Counted from the first letter of the stretch, positions 1-6,705 are shown. The stretch: DNA of 10,252 nucleotides from Phycisphaeraceae bacterium (GCA_007119405.1 SKPT01000661.1:1-10252); one strand, 5' to 3'. Translations and numbers: made by a program. The notes: generated by a model from the sequence alone, not told the origin.

Positions 1-968
1 ACGCCTACAGCGAAGGCCGCTTCCCGTCGCTGGTGCTCGAAGCGGGCCCGACGCGCGCCCTGGTCATGCTGCCCGACGCCGAGCAGGGCTGGTATCGCGG
101 CACACGCTTCGCCTGGCACGGCATGATCCGCCAGCTCGAGCACCACGATCACACGTACTTCGGCTACCTGCACGACGAGCACGACCCGACGCATCACGAC
201 GCCGTGTCAGGCCCGGCCCCGGAGTTCGACATCACCGGCCCGACCAGCTTCCACGAGGCGAGCCCGGGCCAGAGCTTCGTCAAGATCGGCGTCGGCCGGC
301 TCGAGCGCGACGACAACGAGCGCTACCGCTTCTGGCACAAGTACCGCATCCTCGACAGTGGACAGTGGGAGATTGAGCAGCCGGATGCGCGATCCGTCGT
401 CATGCGCCAGACGCTGGAGCCGGGCGACGACGGCTACGCGTATGAGCTGACCCAGCGACTGCTGCTTGGCGCCGACTCGCTGCACATCGCCTACGAGCTG
501 CACAACACCGGCCGGCGCGCCATCGCCACGGAGGTCTACCACCACAACTTCTTCAGCTTCGACAACGCGCCGGTGGGCCCGGGCTATGAGCTGCGCCTCG
601 ACGGCCCCGCCAGAGCGGATGCGGATGCGGAGCTCGAGCCCTGGGCCGAGCTGGTCGCGGCGGAAGGGGACGACACGCTGGCGTTGCTGCGCTGGCGCGA
701 CGTGCTGCCCGCGGACGAGTCGATTTATGTCCAGCCACAGGGCCTCGATCCCGAGTCGGGCAGGCGCTTCAGCCTGCACCATGCGGACAGCGGCCTGGGC
801 GTGACCATGGTCGGCAGCCGCCCGCTGCACCGCCTGGCCGTATGGTCGTCGCAGCCGGTGATCTGCCCCGAGCCTTTCGTGATGATCGAGGTCGAGCCCG
901 GCGAGCGTGAGCACTGGCACGTGGACTATGCTCTGTTGCCGCCGCTTCTATCGGCGGCGCCGGAGTGA
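1..968 (+). CDS. Galactose-mutarotase-like (aldose 1-epimerase superfamily) protein, 5'-truncated
   Basis: The reading frame is open to the left edge (first full codon at base 3, reading AYSEGRFPSLV), so the true start lies outside the window and the GTG at 33 is probably internal. About 321 residues are visible. The sequence has the all-beta pattern of the galactose mutarotase-like superfamily: YRGTRFAWHGMI at about visible residues 31-42, which resembles the YRGTRF-W-G-I signature of proteins annotated as aldose epimerases, and TEVYHHNFFSFD at about 176-187, where the conserved histidine of this fold usually sits. Members bind or epimerise sugars at the anomeric carbon; the substrate here cannot be named. 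No signal peptide can be judged because the N-terminus is missing. The stop is at 966-968 and a methyltransferase gene follows after 27 bp on the same strand, so the two may be co-transcribed. The superfamily is fairly sure; enzymatic activity is inference. Confidence 0.8.
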   Translation, partial: AYSEGRFPSLVLEAGPTRALVMLPDAEQGWYRGTRFAWHGMIRQLEHHDHTYFGYLHDEHDPTHHDAVSGPAPEFDITGPTSFHEASPGQSFVKIGVGRLERDDNERYRFWHKYRILDSGQWEIEQPDARSVVMRQTLEPGDDGYAYELTQRLLLGADSLHIAYELHNTGRRAIATEVYHHNFFSFDNAPVGPGYELRLDGPARADADAELEPWAELVAAEGDDTLALLRWRDVLPADESIYVQPQGLDPESGRRFSLHHADSGLGVTMVGSRPLHRLAVWSSQPVICPEPFVMIEVEPGEREHWHVDYALLPPLLSAAPE

Positions 969-995
969 TTCGCGGCACCGCAGTGACGACTGAGC

Positions 996-1568
996 ATGAA
1001 GACGCGCGAAAGTGGCATGCCCGACAAGCCGACGTGGGAGGGCTTCTTCAACCCCCAGACCACGCTGCGCAAGCTCGGCCTGTCGAGTGACGCGGGCGAG
1101 GTGGTCGACTTCGGCTGCGGCTACGGCACGTTCGCCATCCCCGCGGCGCGCATCACCACCGCCGTGGTGCATGCCCTGGACATCGATCCGGCCATGGTCG
1201 ACGTCACGCGCGCCTGGGCCGAACGCGAGGCACTCCCCAACGTGCGGGCATCGGTGCGCGACTTTGTCGTCCAGGGCACGGGGCTCGCCGACGCGAGCGT
1301 CGGCTTCGCCATGCTCTTTAACATCCTTCACTGCGAGCAGCCCGACGGGCTGCTGCGCGAGGCGCACCGCATCCTGCGGCCGGGCGGCACGCTGGCGATC
1401 ATGCACTGGCGCCGCGACATGGCCACGCCGCGGGGGCCGAGCATGGACATTCGCCCGCGGCCCGAGCAGTGCCGCCAATGGGCCGAGCACGCCGGGTTCG
1501 AGCGCGCCGGCGAGGGCTTCGTCGATCTGCCGCCCTACCACTGGGGCCTGGCCATGGCAAAGCCGTAG
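996..1568 (+). CDS. Class I SAM-dependent methyltransferase
   Basis: A 190-residue Rossmann-fold methyltransferase, close to the minimal size of the methyltransferase-11/25 families. Motif I is VVDFGCGYGTF (residues 36-46), which binds the SAM methionine part. The acidic residue after beta-2 is in ALDID (60-64) and would bind the ribose. FAMLFNILHC (104-113) is the motif IV region, and EAHRILRPGGTLAIMHW (122-138) is the typical post-motif strand. The C-terminus ends with a short GLAMAKP strand, as in small-molecule methyltransferases. The start at 996 gives MKTRESGMPDK; a second ATG at 1017 would remove seven residues. I keep the first because a RESGMP-like stretch seems conserved in relatives. 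Neither start has a good ribosome binding site. The gene follows the mutarotase-like gene closely and converges with the beta-helix gene. The acceptor substrate is unknown. Confidence 0.88.
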   Translation: MKTRESGMPDKPTWEGFFNPQTTLRKLGLSSDAGEVVDFGCGYGTFAIPAARITTAVVHALDIDPAMVDVTRAWAEREALPNVRASVRDFVVQGTGLADASVGFAMLFNILHCEQPDGLLREAHRILRPGGTLAIMHWRRDMATPRGPSMDIRPRPEQCRQWAEHAGFERAGEGFVDLPPYHWGLAMAKP

Positions 1569-1571
1569 GAA

Positions 1572-1597
1572 GCCGGCTCCACGGGGCATCGGCCGGC
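1572..1597. terminator. Possible short hairpin between convergent genes
   Basis: The 36-bp gap between the methyltransferase stop (1568) and the end of the converging gene (1605) contains GCCGGC at 1572-1577 and again at 1592-1597. The hexamer is self-complementary, so the two copies can pair as a 6-7 bp stem around a loop of about 14 nt. No T-run follows on either strand. The position suits a bidirectional terminator but the signal is weak. Confidence 0.25.
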
Positions 1598-1604
1598 GTC
1601 GCCT

Positions 1605-3668
1605 TCAACGGACGGCCCCGCGAAACAGCGGCAGGTGGTATTGCCCGCCCTCGGTGCGTCGCGGCAGGTCGTCGGCGGGCAGCTTCAGCACCCGCTGGCC
1701 GCGACGCTGCTCCACCGCCGTGCCGTGGTAGCAATCCTTCAGCCCGCTGCTGGCAGCGGTGAACCGGCCCTGGCTGTCTTCCAGGACGAAAGCGCGCGAG
1801 TGCTTGCGCCCGGAGAAGACCATCCCGCCGAGCACCTCGGTGCGCCCGCCATCGATCGTGTGGAACGCGACGCCCGCGTCCTCGGTCTTGAACCCGAGCA
1901 CCCACAGGTCCCCGCCGTCGTTGAGCACCATCGGCTCGCCGCGCTCCGGGTCGAGCTGGCGCGCCCACGCCCGCTGGCCATGGAAGCTGACGCACGCGCG
2001 CCCGTGGCCCGGCGTCCCGGGCACCACGCCGGTCGTGCAGCAGATGTTTTCGATGAACACCTTGCCCCCGGGCACGCTGTTGTCGTACAGCGGCGAGGTC
2101 TGCGTGTGCATGTCGCGAATCACCACCGTCCGCCGGCACGCATGGTCGAAGGTGTGATGCTCGCCGCGCCAGAGCTCCCAGGCGAACAGGGCCTCGAGCA
2201 ACAACGGCTCGTCGCTGTCCTCGGCGATCACGAAAGCCCCCTGCCCCTTCGACGCGGCGAGGCGGTCGCCCGCGACGAGGTCGACGAAGCTGAAGTCCAC
2301 GCGGCGGACGCCGGCGCCGATGGTCACGGGCGCGTCGAGCATGTAGTGGCCGGGCTCGAAGACGATCTCGGCGGCGCCGCTGTCCAGCGCCGCCTGGATG
2401 GCCGGGGCGTCGTCGTGCTGGCCGTCGCCTTTGGCGCCGAAGGCGCGCACGCCGCAGCGCGTCTCGCCGTCGCGAAGCCCGTCCCAGCGCGGCGGGTGCT
2501 CCACCGGCAGGCGCGGCATCGGCTCGGCGTCGGGCTCGAGGCTGACCGACCGCGGCAGCACCAGCTCGCGCACGTGCCCGCCGGCGATGTCCTGCTCGCC
2601 CTCGTCCGTGCCCAGCACGCTGTCGTAGCCGGCGGTGCGCAGGTTGGAGACATACAGCGCCCCGGCCTCATGCTCGATGGCCCGCGGCCCCGAGCCGTTG
2701 GCTGCTGAATCCAGGAGCACGGTCGAACCCTGGGCGTGATCGCAGCGCAGCAGCGGCACGTTCACCTCGGCGGTGACGTCGTGCAGGCTCATCCACGCCG
2801 AGCCGACGTGGATGCACTGCTTGCGCTGCCCGGTGAACGTCAGACCCTCGGCCGCGGCGTAGGTCCCCCCGCCGGCGACCGACACGGCCAGGCCGGTGTC
2901 AAAGCCTTCGATGCGCACGCGCTCAAGCAGCGCCCCCGTGCAGCCGCCGTGGTCGAGCTGGACGCCGGCGTGGCCCCGGCCGTCGGCGGAGCGGACGACC
3001 ACGTCGCGCACCGCGCCGGTGTTGGCGCAGAAGAAGTCGAGCCCGATCGCCCCCGGGTTGTCGCGGCCGGTGTCGATGCTCAGGTCGCGCACGTAGTTGG
3101 ACATGGCGACGTTGGATCGCCGGCCGCGCATCACGGTGACGACGGGTCTGGGCTCAGGCCCGTCGAAGCCCGGCGTGGCGTCGGCGAGCCGGATGATCGT
3201 CGCGGCGGCCCCGTCGCCGAAGATGCGGATCTGCCGGTTCAGCTCCGAGCCCAGCGAGTTGGCGAGATTGTCCAGGCTGTAGCTGACGATGTCGCTGACG
3301 AGGTAGGTGCCCGCGGGCAGATAGATCGCGGGCAGGTAGGGCAGGTAGCTGGGGAAGATGCACTTGACCTTGCCATCTTCCTTGCGGTTCTCGACGCCCG
3401 AGGGCAGGTGCCCGTCGCCGGGCAGCGCCTCGATCTCGCGCACGGTCCGGGCCTGGGCGTCGGCGGTGATGCCCACGACCGCGTCAAAGGCGGCGACGAG
3501 CGCGGCCGTGGCGTCGCGGGCGCCCGTGTTGTCGGCGTTGTACGGCGCTTGTGTCACGTCGATGTAGCGCGCGTCGCCGAAGGGACGCAGCCGATCCGGT
3601 GCGGGAAGGTATTGGGCGAGGTTCATGGACATGGCGGAGGTCCCGAGGGAGGTTGCTGGACCTGCCAT
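1605..3668 (-). CDS. Two-module pectate lyase superfamily (Pectate_lyase_3 type) beta-helix protein
   Basis: A 687-residue protein with two modules that begin in the style of Pectate_lyase_3 domains. The first begins near residue 35 (YIDVTQAPYNADNTGARDATAALVAAFD) and continues into IYLPAGTYLVSD (115-126) and IRIFGDGAAATIIRLAD (147-163). The second begins near 406 (GVRAFGAKGDGQHDDAPAIQAALDSG) with FEPGHYMLDAPV (437-448). The D-N-TGA-DAT and GAKGDG-DD motifs mark the first turns of right-handed beta-helices. Tandem modules of this kind occur in GH55-type beta-1,3-glucanases and in other polysaccharide-acting or structural proteins; catalytic residues cannot be assigned by eye. No signal peptide is evident from any start, which is unusual for a carbohydrate-acting enzyme. 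ATG codons at 3668, 3632 and 3626 are all possible and none has a Shine-Dalgarno site; MNLAQYLP from 3626 or MSMNLAQYLP from 3632 may be the true start. The gene lies downstream of the HD-GYP gene on the same strand, with a repeat element between. Confidence 0.82.
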   Translation of the reverse strand: MAGPATSLGTSAMSMNLAQYLPAPDRLRPFGDARYIDVTQAPYNADNTGARDATAALVAAFDAVVGITADAQARTVREIEALPGDGHLPSGVENRKEDGKVKCIFPSYLPYLPAIYLPAGTYLVSDIVSYSLDNLANSLGSELNRQIRIFGDGAAATIIRLADATPGFDGPEPRPVVTVMRGRRSNVAMSNYVRDLSIDTGRDNPGAIGLDFFCANTGAVRDVVVRSADGRGHAGVQLDHGGCTGALLERVRIEGFDTGLAVSVAGGGTYAAAEGLTFTGQRKQCIHVGSAWMSLHDVTAEVNVPLLRCDHAQGSTVLLDSAANGSGPRAIEHEAGALYVSNLRTAGYDSVLGTDEGEQDIAGGHVRELVLPRSVSLEPDAEPMPRLPVEHPPRWDGLRDGETRCGVRAFGAKGDGQHDDAPAIQAALDSGAAEIVFEPGHYMLDAPVTIGAGVRRVDFSFVDLVAGDRLAASKGQGAFVIAEDSDEPLLLEALFAWELWRGEHHTFDHACRRTVVIRDMHTQTSPLYDNSVPGGKVFIENICCTTGVVPGTPGHGRACVSFHGQRAWARQLDPERGEPMVLNDGGDLWVLGFKTEDAGVAFHTIDGGRTEVLGGMVFSGRKHSRAFVLEDSQGRFTAASSGLKDCYHGTAVEQRRGQRVLKLPADDLPRRTEGGQYHLPLFRGAVR

Positions 3669-3686
3669 GGTAGCGTCGGAGGGGCC

Positions 3687-3853
3687 AATGCAGAATTCAG
3701 AATGCAGAATTCAGAATTCGGGATTCAGAGTTGCCGAGTTCCGAAGCGGTTGTCATCGCGCGTTCAACGCGTGCGGCATCCACCCGGAACCCCGGACCGC
3801 AAGCCCCCTGACACCCGTCCGGTTTCTGAATTCTGAATTCTGCATTCTGCATT
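3687..3853. repeat. Heptamer-array element with terminal inverted repeats
   Basis: The left end has six tandem heptamers at 3687-3728 (AATGCAG, AATTCAG, AATGCAG, AATTCAG, AATTCGG, GATTCAG). The right end has four on the opposite strand at 3826-3853 (CTGAATT twice, CTGCATT twice). Paired as inverted repeats, the outer 28 bp match at 26 positions. The roughly 97-bp core holds CGCGTT-C-AACGCG (about 3759-3771) and a CCCCCTGA at 3804-3811. The arms are far more A/T-rich than the surroundings. The element fills most of the gap between the HD-GYP stop and the beta-helix start. A 7-nt period reads through all three frames, so any peptide in it is spurious. It resembles the short tandemly repeated repetitive sequences known from cyanobacteria and is probably a dispersed repeat. 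Confidence 0.85.
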
Positions 3854-3863
3854 GCGCATCGCC

Positions 3864-4913
3864 CTACCCCGCCAGGGCCATCTCCATCGCCTCGCGGTCG
3901 CGGTGGGTGACGGTGGCCTGAAGCTCGATTTCGCCGGCCTCGTGGACGCGCTGAAGAGCCGCGACCGCCTGGGCGTCGAACTGCGTGCCCACGCCCCCAT
4001 CCAGGCGACGCAGCGCCTCGTCCACCTCCATGCCCCGGCGGTAGGGCCGGCTGGAGGTCATCGCCTCGAAGGCGTCGGCGACGGCGAGGATGCGAGCCTC
4101 GAGGCTCATCTCGTCGCCCGTCACGCCGTCGGGATAGCCCTTGCCGTCGATCCGCTCGTGGTGGTGGCGGATCGCCGGCAGGTAGTCGCGGAAGTGGCCG
4201 ATGCCGTCGAGGATGCGCACCGATTCGAGCGGATGCTCGCGGATCAGCACCCACTCTTCCTCGCTCAGGGCGGTGGGCTTGTTGAGCACGGCGTCGGGGA
4301 TCTTGAGCTTGCCGATGTCGTGCAGCAGCCCGGCCCAGAACAGCCGGCCGAGCGTGCGCTCGGGCAGGTGCATCTGCTGGCCGATCTGCACCGCCAGGCG
4401 GGCGACGTTCTGCGAATGCCGCGCGGTGTAGGGGCTCTTGGCGTCCACCGCCTTGGCGAAGGCCAGCAGCGACTCGCGCCCCAACTGGTCGAACGCGTCG
4501 CCGCGGTTGCGCAGGTGCATGAGCACCAGGCTGTTGAGCCCGCCGACGCCCACGAAGAATCCCAGCCGCGACATCCAGTTCGCCAGCGACTGCGGCTCGC
4601 CCGCGGCGACGTCCATCGGCATCCAGGGCCCGGTCATCAGCCCCGCGATTGCGCCCACCAGCACACCCCCGGGCCAGCTCCAGAGGAATCCGGCAGCGAT
4701 GACCGGCAGGTAGTAGTGGTGCGGCACGAGATAGCCCGTGCCCCCCGCCAGCCAGGTCACCGCCGTGCACGCCAGCAGCAGCGCGGCGACCGCCACCACG
4801 CCCGCCACGTGCGCCCCGGGCCGACGACGATGGCGCAGCAGCGGTGAGGCCCACCGCGGCGCATGGCTTGCGACGCCGGTCCATCGGCCGGCAAACTTTT
4901 CAAATGAGTCCAT
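3864..4913 (-). CDS. Membrane-anchored HD-GYP domain cyclic-di-GMP phosphodiesterase
   Basis: A 349-residue protein. Residues about 33-132 form a membrane region with roughly four hydrophobic segments (VAGVVAVAALLLACTAVTWLA; YYLPVIAAGFLWSW; GGVLVGAIAGLMTG; LGFFVGVGGLNSLVLMHL). Residues about 145-325 form an HD-GYP domain: H166 in TARHSQNVARLA, the HD pair in GLLHDIGKLKIP (H198-D199), H227 in REHPLESV, HHHERIDGKGYPDG (250-263) with the GYP triplet at 259-261, and D280 in VADAFEAMTSSRPYR. All the expected metal ligands and the GYP motif are present, so an active phosphodiesterase that degrades c-di-GMP to pGpG or GMP is likely. The N-terminal membrane part probably senses a signal, but its ligand is unknown. 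The ATG at 4913 has AGGAGG 14 nt upstream and AGGA closer. Its leader carries an inverted repeat (separate entry). It would affect motility or biofilm state; linkage to the following beta-helix gene is only suggestive. Confidence 0.92.
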   Translation of the reverse strand: MDSFEKFAGRWTGVASHAPRWASPLLRHRRRPGAHVAGVVAVAALLLACTAVTWLAGGTGYLVPHHYYLPVIAAGFLWSWPGGVLVGAIAGLMTGPWMPMDVAAGEPQSLANWMSRLGFFVGVGGLNSLVLMHLRNRGDAFDQLGRESLLAFAKAVDAKSPYTARHSQNVARLAVQIGQQMHLPERTLGRLFWAGLLHDIGKLKIPDAVLNKPTALSEEEWVLIREHPLESVRILDGIGHFRDYLPAIRHHHERIDGKGYPDGVTGDEMSLEARILAVADAFEAMTSSRPYRRGMEVDEALRRLDGGVGTQFDAQAVAALQRVHEAGEIELQATVTHRDREAMEMALAG

Positions 4914-4948
4914 GAGACCTTTTCCTGCCTCCTCCAGCTACAGGTCTC
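4914..4948 (-). promoter_or_regulatory. Inverted repeat in the leader of the HD-GYP gene, enclosing its ribosome binding site
   Basis: Immediately upstream of the ATG, GAGACCT (4914-4920) and AGGTCTC (4942-4948) are perfect 7-bp inverted repeats. In the transcript they would form a stem directly abutting the start codon, with the purine-rich GGAGGAGGCAGGA in a 21-nt loop. AGGAGG is 14 nt from the ATG in linear distance, longer than usual; the stem might bring it closer or might occlude initiation. It could equally be a DNA operator. No family is recognised. Confidence 0.4.
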
Positions 4949-5272
4949 TATCGAGGGCTCGGCCCCATCCCTTGAACGCCAACCACGCCGATCGCGCGCA
5001 CAGGCGACCGTGGCAACGGTCCTGACGGCTGCATCAATCGCGCGATGAGGGACGTCGGGGTAACCCCACCTCGAGGGGGGCCCCGCCGTTACAAACGGGC
5101 GCTGCGCGCTCGGACGCCCGTCCCTGAGCGAGTCGGCGAGCGAAGGGCGGGAGGGCTTGTACGGGCTCCACTGTCGCGGGCGTAACGGGCACATTGCGCC
5201 GTAAGGCGGATCTGGATGATTCCTTGTGCAGGTGCCACGCAACGCCGTGAACTTTACGCGTGGCGGCGCTGA
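4949..5272. other. Gene-free spacer upstream of the HD-GYP gene
   Basis: I see no convincing gene in the 486-bp gap between the HD-GYP start (4913) and the end of the next gene (5400). It should contain the HD-GYP promoter, but no clear -35/-10 pair is visible. A perfect dyad GACCGT-GGCA-ACGGTC lies at 5006-5021, about 93 bp from the start codon, and could be an operator. The stretch 5030-5260 looks like degenerate repeat-derived sequence; it contains the 38-nt repeat listed separately and small dyads such as CGCCGTAAGGCG near 5196-5207. The right end is the 32-bp inverted repeat element. Confidence 0.55.
5114..5151 (-). repeat. Dispersed 38-nt repeat, copy A
   Basis: Read on the minus strand, this 38-nt stretch (starting CCCGCCCTTCGCTCGCCGAC and ending GGGACGGGCGT) matches bases 7776-7812 of the plus strand at about 34 positions, with three substitutions and one gap. 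The two copies are about 2.7 kb apart, in opposite orientation, and both in intergenic spacers. Neither is in a plausible gene. Finding it twice in 10 kb suggests a genome-wide family. Confidence 0.7.
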
Positions 5273-5364
5273 TGTAGGGTGAGTAGAGCGAAGCGAAACC
5301 CACCGCGATTCTCGTGGATCCGCGGCAAGACTGGTGGGTTTCGCTTCGCTCTACCCACCCTACA
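5273..5364. repeat. Inverted-repeat element with 32-bp arms
   Basis: The left arm (5273-5304, starting TGTAGGGTGAGTAGAGCGAA) and the right arm (5333-5364, ending CTCTACCCACCCTACA) are complementary at 31 of 32 positions, the single difference being A versus G at the tenth base. The loop is 28 nt (5305-5332). Sequences of the type GTAGGGTGGGTAGAGCGAAGC are, as I recall, common dispersed repeats in many bacteria, so this is probably a miniature inverted-repeat element. It lies 35 bp beyond the stop of the minus-strand gene ending at 5400, where the long hairpin could also act as its transcription terminator, although no T-run follows. Confidence 0.88.
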
Positions 5365-5399
5365 ACCGGGCTTGAAGAAGCATGCGTATGAGCGTGCCG

Positions 5400-6128
5400 C
5401 TATTGCGCGAGCTGATACGTTTCCTCGGCGCTGTCGCCGAACAGCCCCAGGACGCGGTGCTCGCGTTGGACGTGGTCGAGCACGCGGCCCATGCCCGGGA
5501 CGTAGGCCGTCTCCAGCCGGACGTTCGCGCGCGCCAGGGGGATGCTCACGGACTGCTCCTGGATGACGATGTAGGCCTGTTCGGGCCCGTTGGGGGTGGG
5601 CACCTCGCGCGTGCCGGCGGTGTGCAGGCGATACGTCGCCCGCCCGCCCATGCTCGCCCGACCGAGCACCCCCTCGATGCGCATGCGCACCTCGCCCTCG
5701 TGCACCTGGTCGTCGAGCCGGCCGGGCAGCATGAGCATCGCCGGCTCATAGGCGACGTTGATGTCCTGGCGCAGGTTCTCGTAGCGGTGCAGGTGGATCC
5801 CGCCATCGTCGGCGATGCGCAGGAACAGGCGGTGGCGGTCCTTGACCTCCAGGATCCAGTCCTCCTCCTGCTGGCGTACCTCGTACTCGTACTGCCGGCC
5901 GGCCCGCTCCCCGCGGCTGCGCTCGTAGACGCCGCTCTGGGGCTCGAGGGGGAACAGGTCGACGGCCCGGATGGCGTCCATCTCGTCGCTGCTGACGCTG
6001 ACGGGGTCGGCGGGGTCGCCGGGGTTGGCGGACGAGCCGCCCGTGATGCCGTTGGAGGCGGCGCAGGCGGCGGCGGCGCCGAAAGTCAGCGACAGGGCGA
6101 GGCCGAGCGAGGCGCGGGCATATCGCAT
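5400..6128 (-). CDS. Exported protein of unknown function, possible lipoprotein
   Basis: A 242-residue protein that I cannot assign to a family. The N-terminus MRYARASLGLALSLTFGAAAACAAS looks like a signal peptide: two arginines, a hydrophobic stretch, then small residues. Cys22 follows AAA and could be a lipidated cysteine, although the lipobox lacks the usual leucine at -3; cleavage by signal peptidase I is the alternative. Residues about 25-45 are a Gly/Ser/Pro/Asp-rich linker. The rest (about 65-240) alternates charged and hydrophobic residues in a beta-rich pattern with few cysteines or aromatic clusters, such as GRQYEYEVRQQ, DWILEVKDRHRLFLRI and EQAYIVIQEQSVSIPL. It is probably a periplasmic or membrane-attached beta-sheet protein. 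The ATG at 6128 has GGAG 7 nt upstream, supporting this start. It lies between the small membrane protein gene and the HD-GYP gene on the same strand, with large gaps on both sides, so it is probably its own unit. Confidence 0.8.
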   Translation of the reverse strand: MRYARASLGLALSLTFGAAAACAASNGITGGSSANPGDPADPVSVSSDEMDAIRAVDLFPLEPQSGVYERSRGERAGRQYEYEVRQQEEDWILEVKDRHRLFLRIADDGGIHLHRYENLRQDINVAYEPAMLMLPGRLDDQVHEGEVRMRIEGVLGRASMGGRATYRLHTAGTREVPTPNGPEQAYIVIQEQSVSIPLARANVRLETAYVPGMGRVLDHVQREHRVLGLFGDSAEETYQLAQ

Positions 6129-6144
6129 GGGCGGGCTCCGGTGG

Positions 6145-6175
6145 TATAACAGACGGTACGAGCGAAAGTTGCACC
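6145..6175 (-). promoter_or_regulatory. Possible -10 element upstream of the exported-protein gene
   Basis: On the minus strand TTATAC lies about 17-22 nt upstream of the start codon at 6128, a short but possible leader that still includes the GGAG ribosome binding site. Upstream at about the right distance is only TGCAAC (18-nt spacing), a poor -35 match. Weak support. Confidence 0.22.
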
Positions 6176-6186
6176 TGGATCACCGC

Positions 6187-6236
6187 CGGTGCCCGACCCT
6201 GGCGGGGCACCGTTCCCCGGCCAGGCGGGCCGGGGA
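6187..6236 (-). terminator. Tandem GC hairpins downstream of the small membrane protein gene
   Basis: Two adjacent perfect stems lie 25-75 bp beyond the stop of the gene ending at 6261. TCCCCGGCC (6214-6222) pairs with GGCCGGGGA (6228-6236) over a 5-nt loop. CGGTGCCC (6187-6194) pairs with GGGCACCG (6205-6212) over a 10-nt loop. No T-run follows on the minus strand, so they would be non-canonical terminators or 3'-end protecting structures. They also separate this gene from the exported-protein gene. Confidence 0.5.
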
Positions 6237-6260
6237 GGCGGTGCTCCACCCGGCCTGCGG

Positions 6261-6509
6261 TCAGTCGCTGCCCAGCAGCTTCACGATCTTGTTGTACAGG
6301 CCCAGGATCAGGAACGTCGGGCTCCAGTGGCCGACGAAATTGGCGTCCTCGGTCCGGCCCATCATCCGCAGCAGCAGGGCAATCACGATCGAGCCGCCCG
6401 CCGCCCACAGAAACAGGTCCGACGGCAGCGTCGCCGTACGCTTCTCGATCTCACGCGCGGCCCGGCCTTCCGTCTGGGTGGCGCGATCAGGGTTCGCAAT
6501 CTCGCTCAT
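6261..6509 (-). CDS. Small conserved membrane protein with two hydrophobic helices
   Basis: An 82-residue protein starting MSEIANPDRATQTEG. The start at 6509 is chosen because AAGGAGG lies 8 nt upstream, the best Shine-Dalgarno site in the window; an in-frame upstream start at 6623 would add 38 residues of unconvincing sequence. The first 30 residues are hydrophilic and charged (GRAAREIEKRTATLPSD). Hydrophobic segments are LFLWAAGGSIVIALLLRMM (about 32-50) and FVGHWSPTFLILGLY (about 58-72), followed by NKIVKLLGSD. The pattern PSD-FLW-A-GS and FVG-W-PTFL-LGLYNK-VK resembles small uncharacterised proteins I have seen in several phyla, but no function is known to me. It has its own likely promoter (6587-6616), is divergent from the metal transporter genes, and is followed by tandem hairpins, so it is probably monocistronic. 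Confidence 0.85.
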   Translation of the reverse strand: MSEIANPDRATQTEGRAAREIEKRTATLPSDLFLWAAGGSIVIALLLRMMGRTEDANFVGHWSPTFLILGLYNKIVKLLGSD

Positions 6510-6586
6510 GGCTTGTGCCTCCTTGCAGGCATTGCGTGTTCCGGTCGTCGCGGCGGCCAACGTCCCTGTGGCCGACCGCCACTGGT

Positions 6587-6616
6587 TTGATAGGCCCCGC
6601 CACGCCCGGACGACAA
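6587..6616 (-). promoter_or_regulatory. Candidate sigma-70-type promoter for the small membrane protein gene
   Basis: On the minus strand TTGTCG (complement of 6611-6616) and TATCAA (complement of 6587-6592) are separated by 18 nt. Each matches the consensus at four of six bases. Transcription would begin near 6580, giving a leader of about 70 nt that includes the strong ribosome binding site. Confidence 0.35.
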
Positions 6617-6705
6617 GACGCAATCGCCCGGGCGCACGCCGATCGCGCCAAATGGGGGTTTGCCCGGGGGGCCTGTGGAGCGTGGCGGCGCGGATGGCCG
6701 TATTA

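Noticed and set aside
2736..3836. Open frame of 366 codons on the plus strand opposite the beta-helix gene
   Set aside because: The translation is Val/Gly/Asp/His-rich and runs into the heptamer repeats; the minus strand carries the recognisable protein.
3687..3853. CRISPR array from the regular repeats
   Set aside because: The units are 7 bp, tandem and without spacers; no cas genes are nearby.
5273..5364. Attachment site or insertion sequence end
   Set aside because: No transposase or integrase gene is present and the two arms enclose only 28 nt, so it is a small palindromic element at most.
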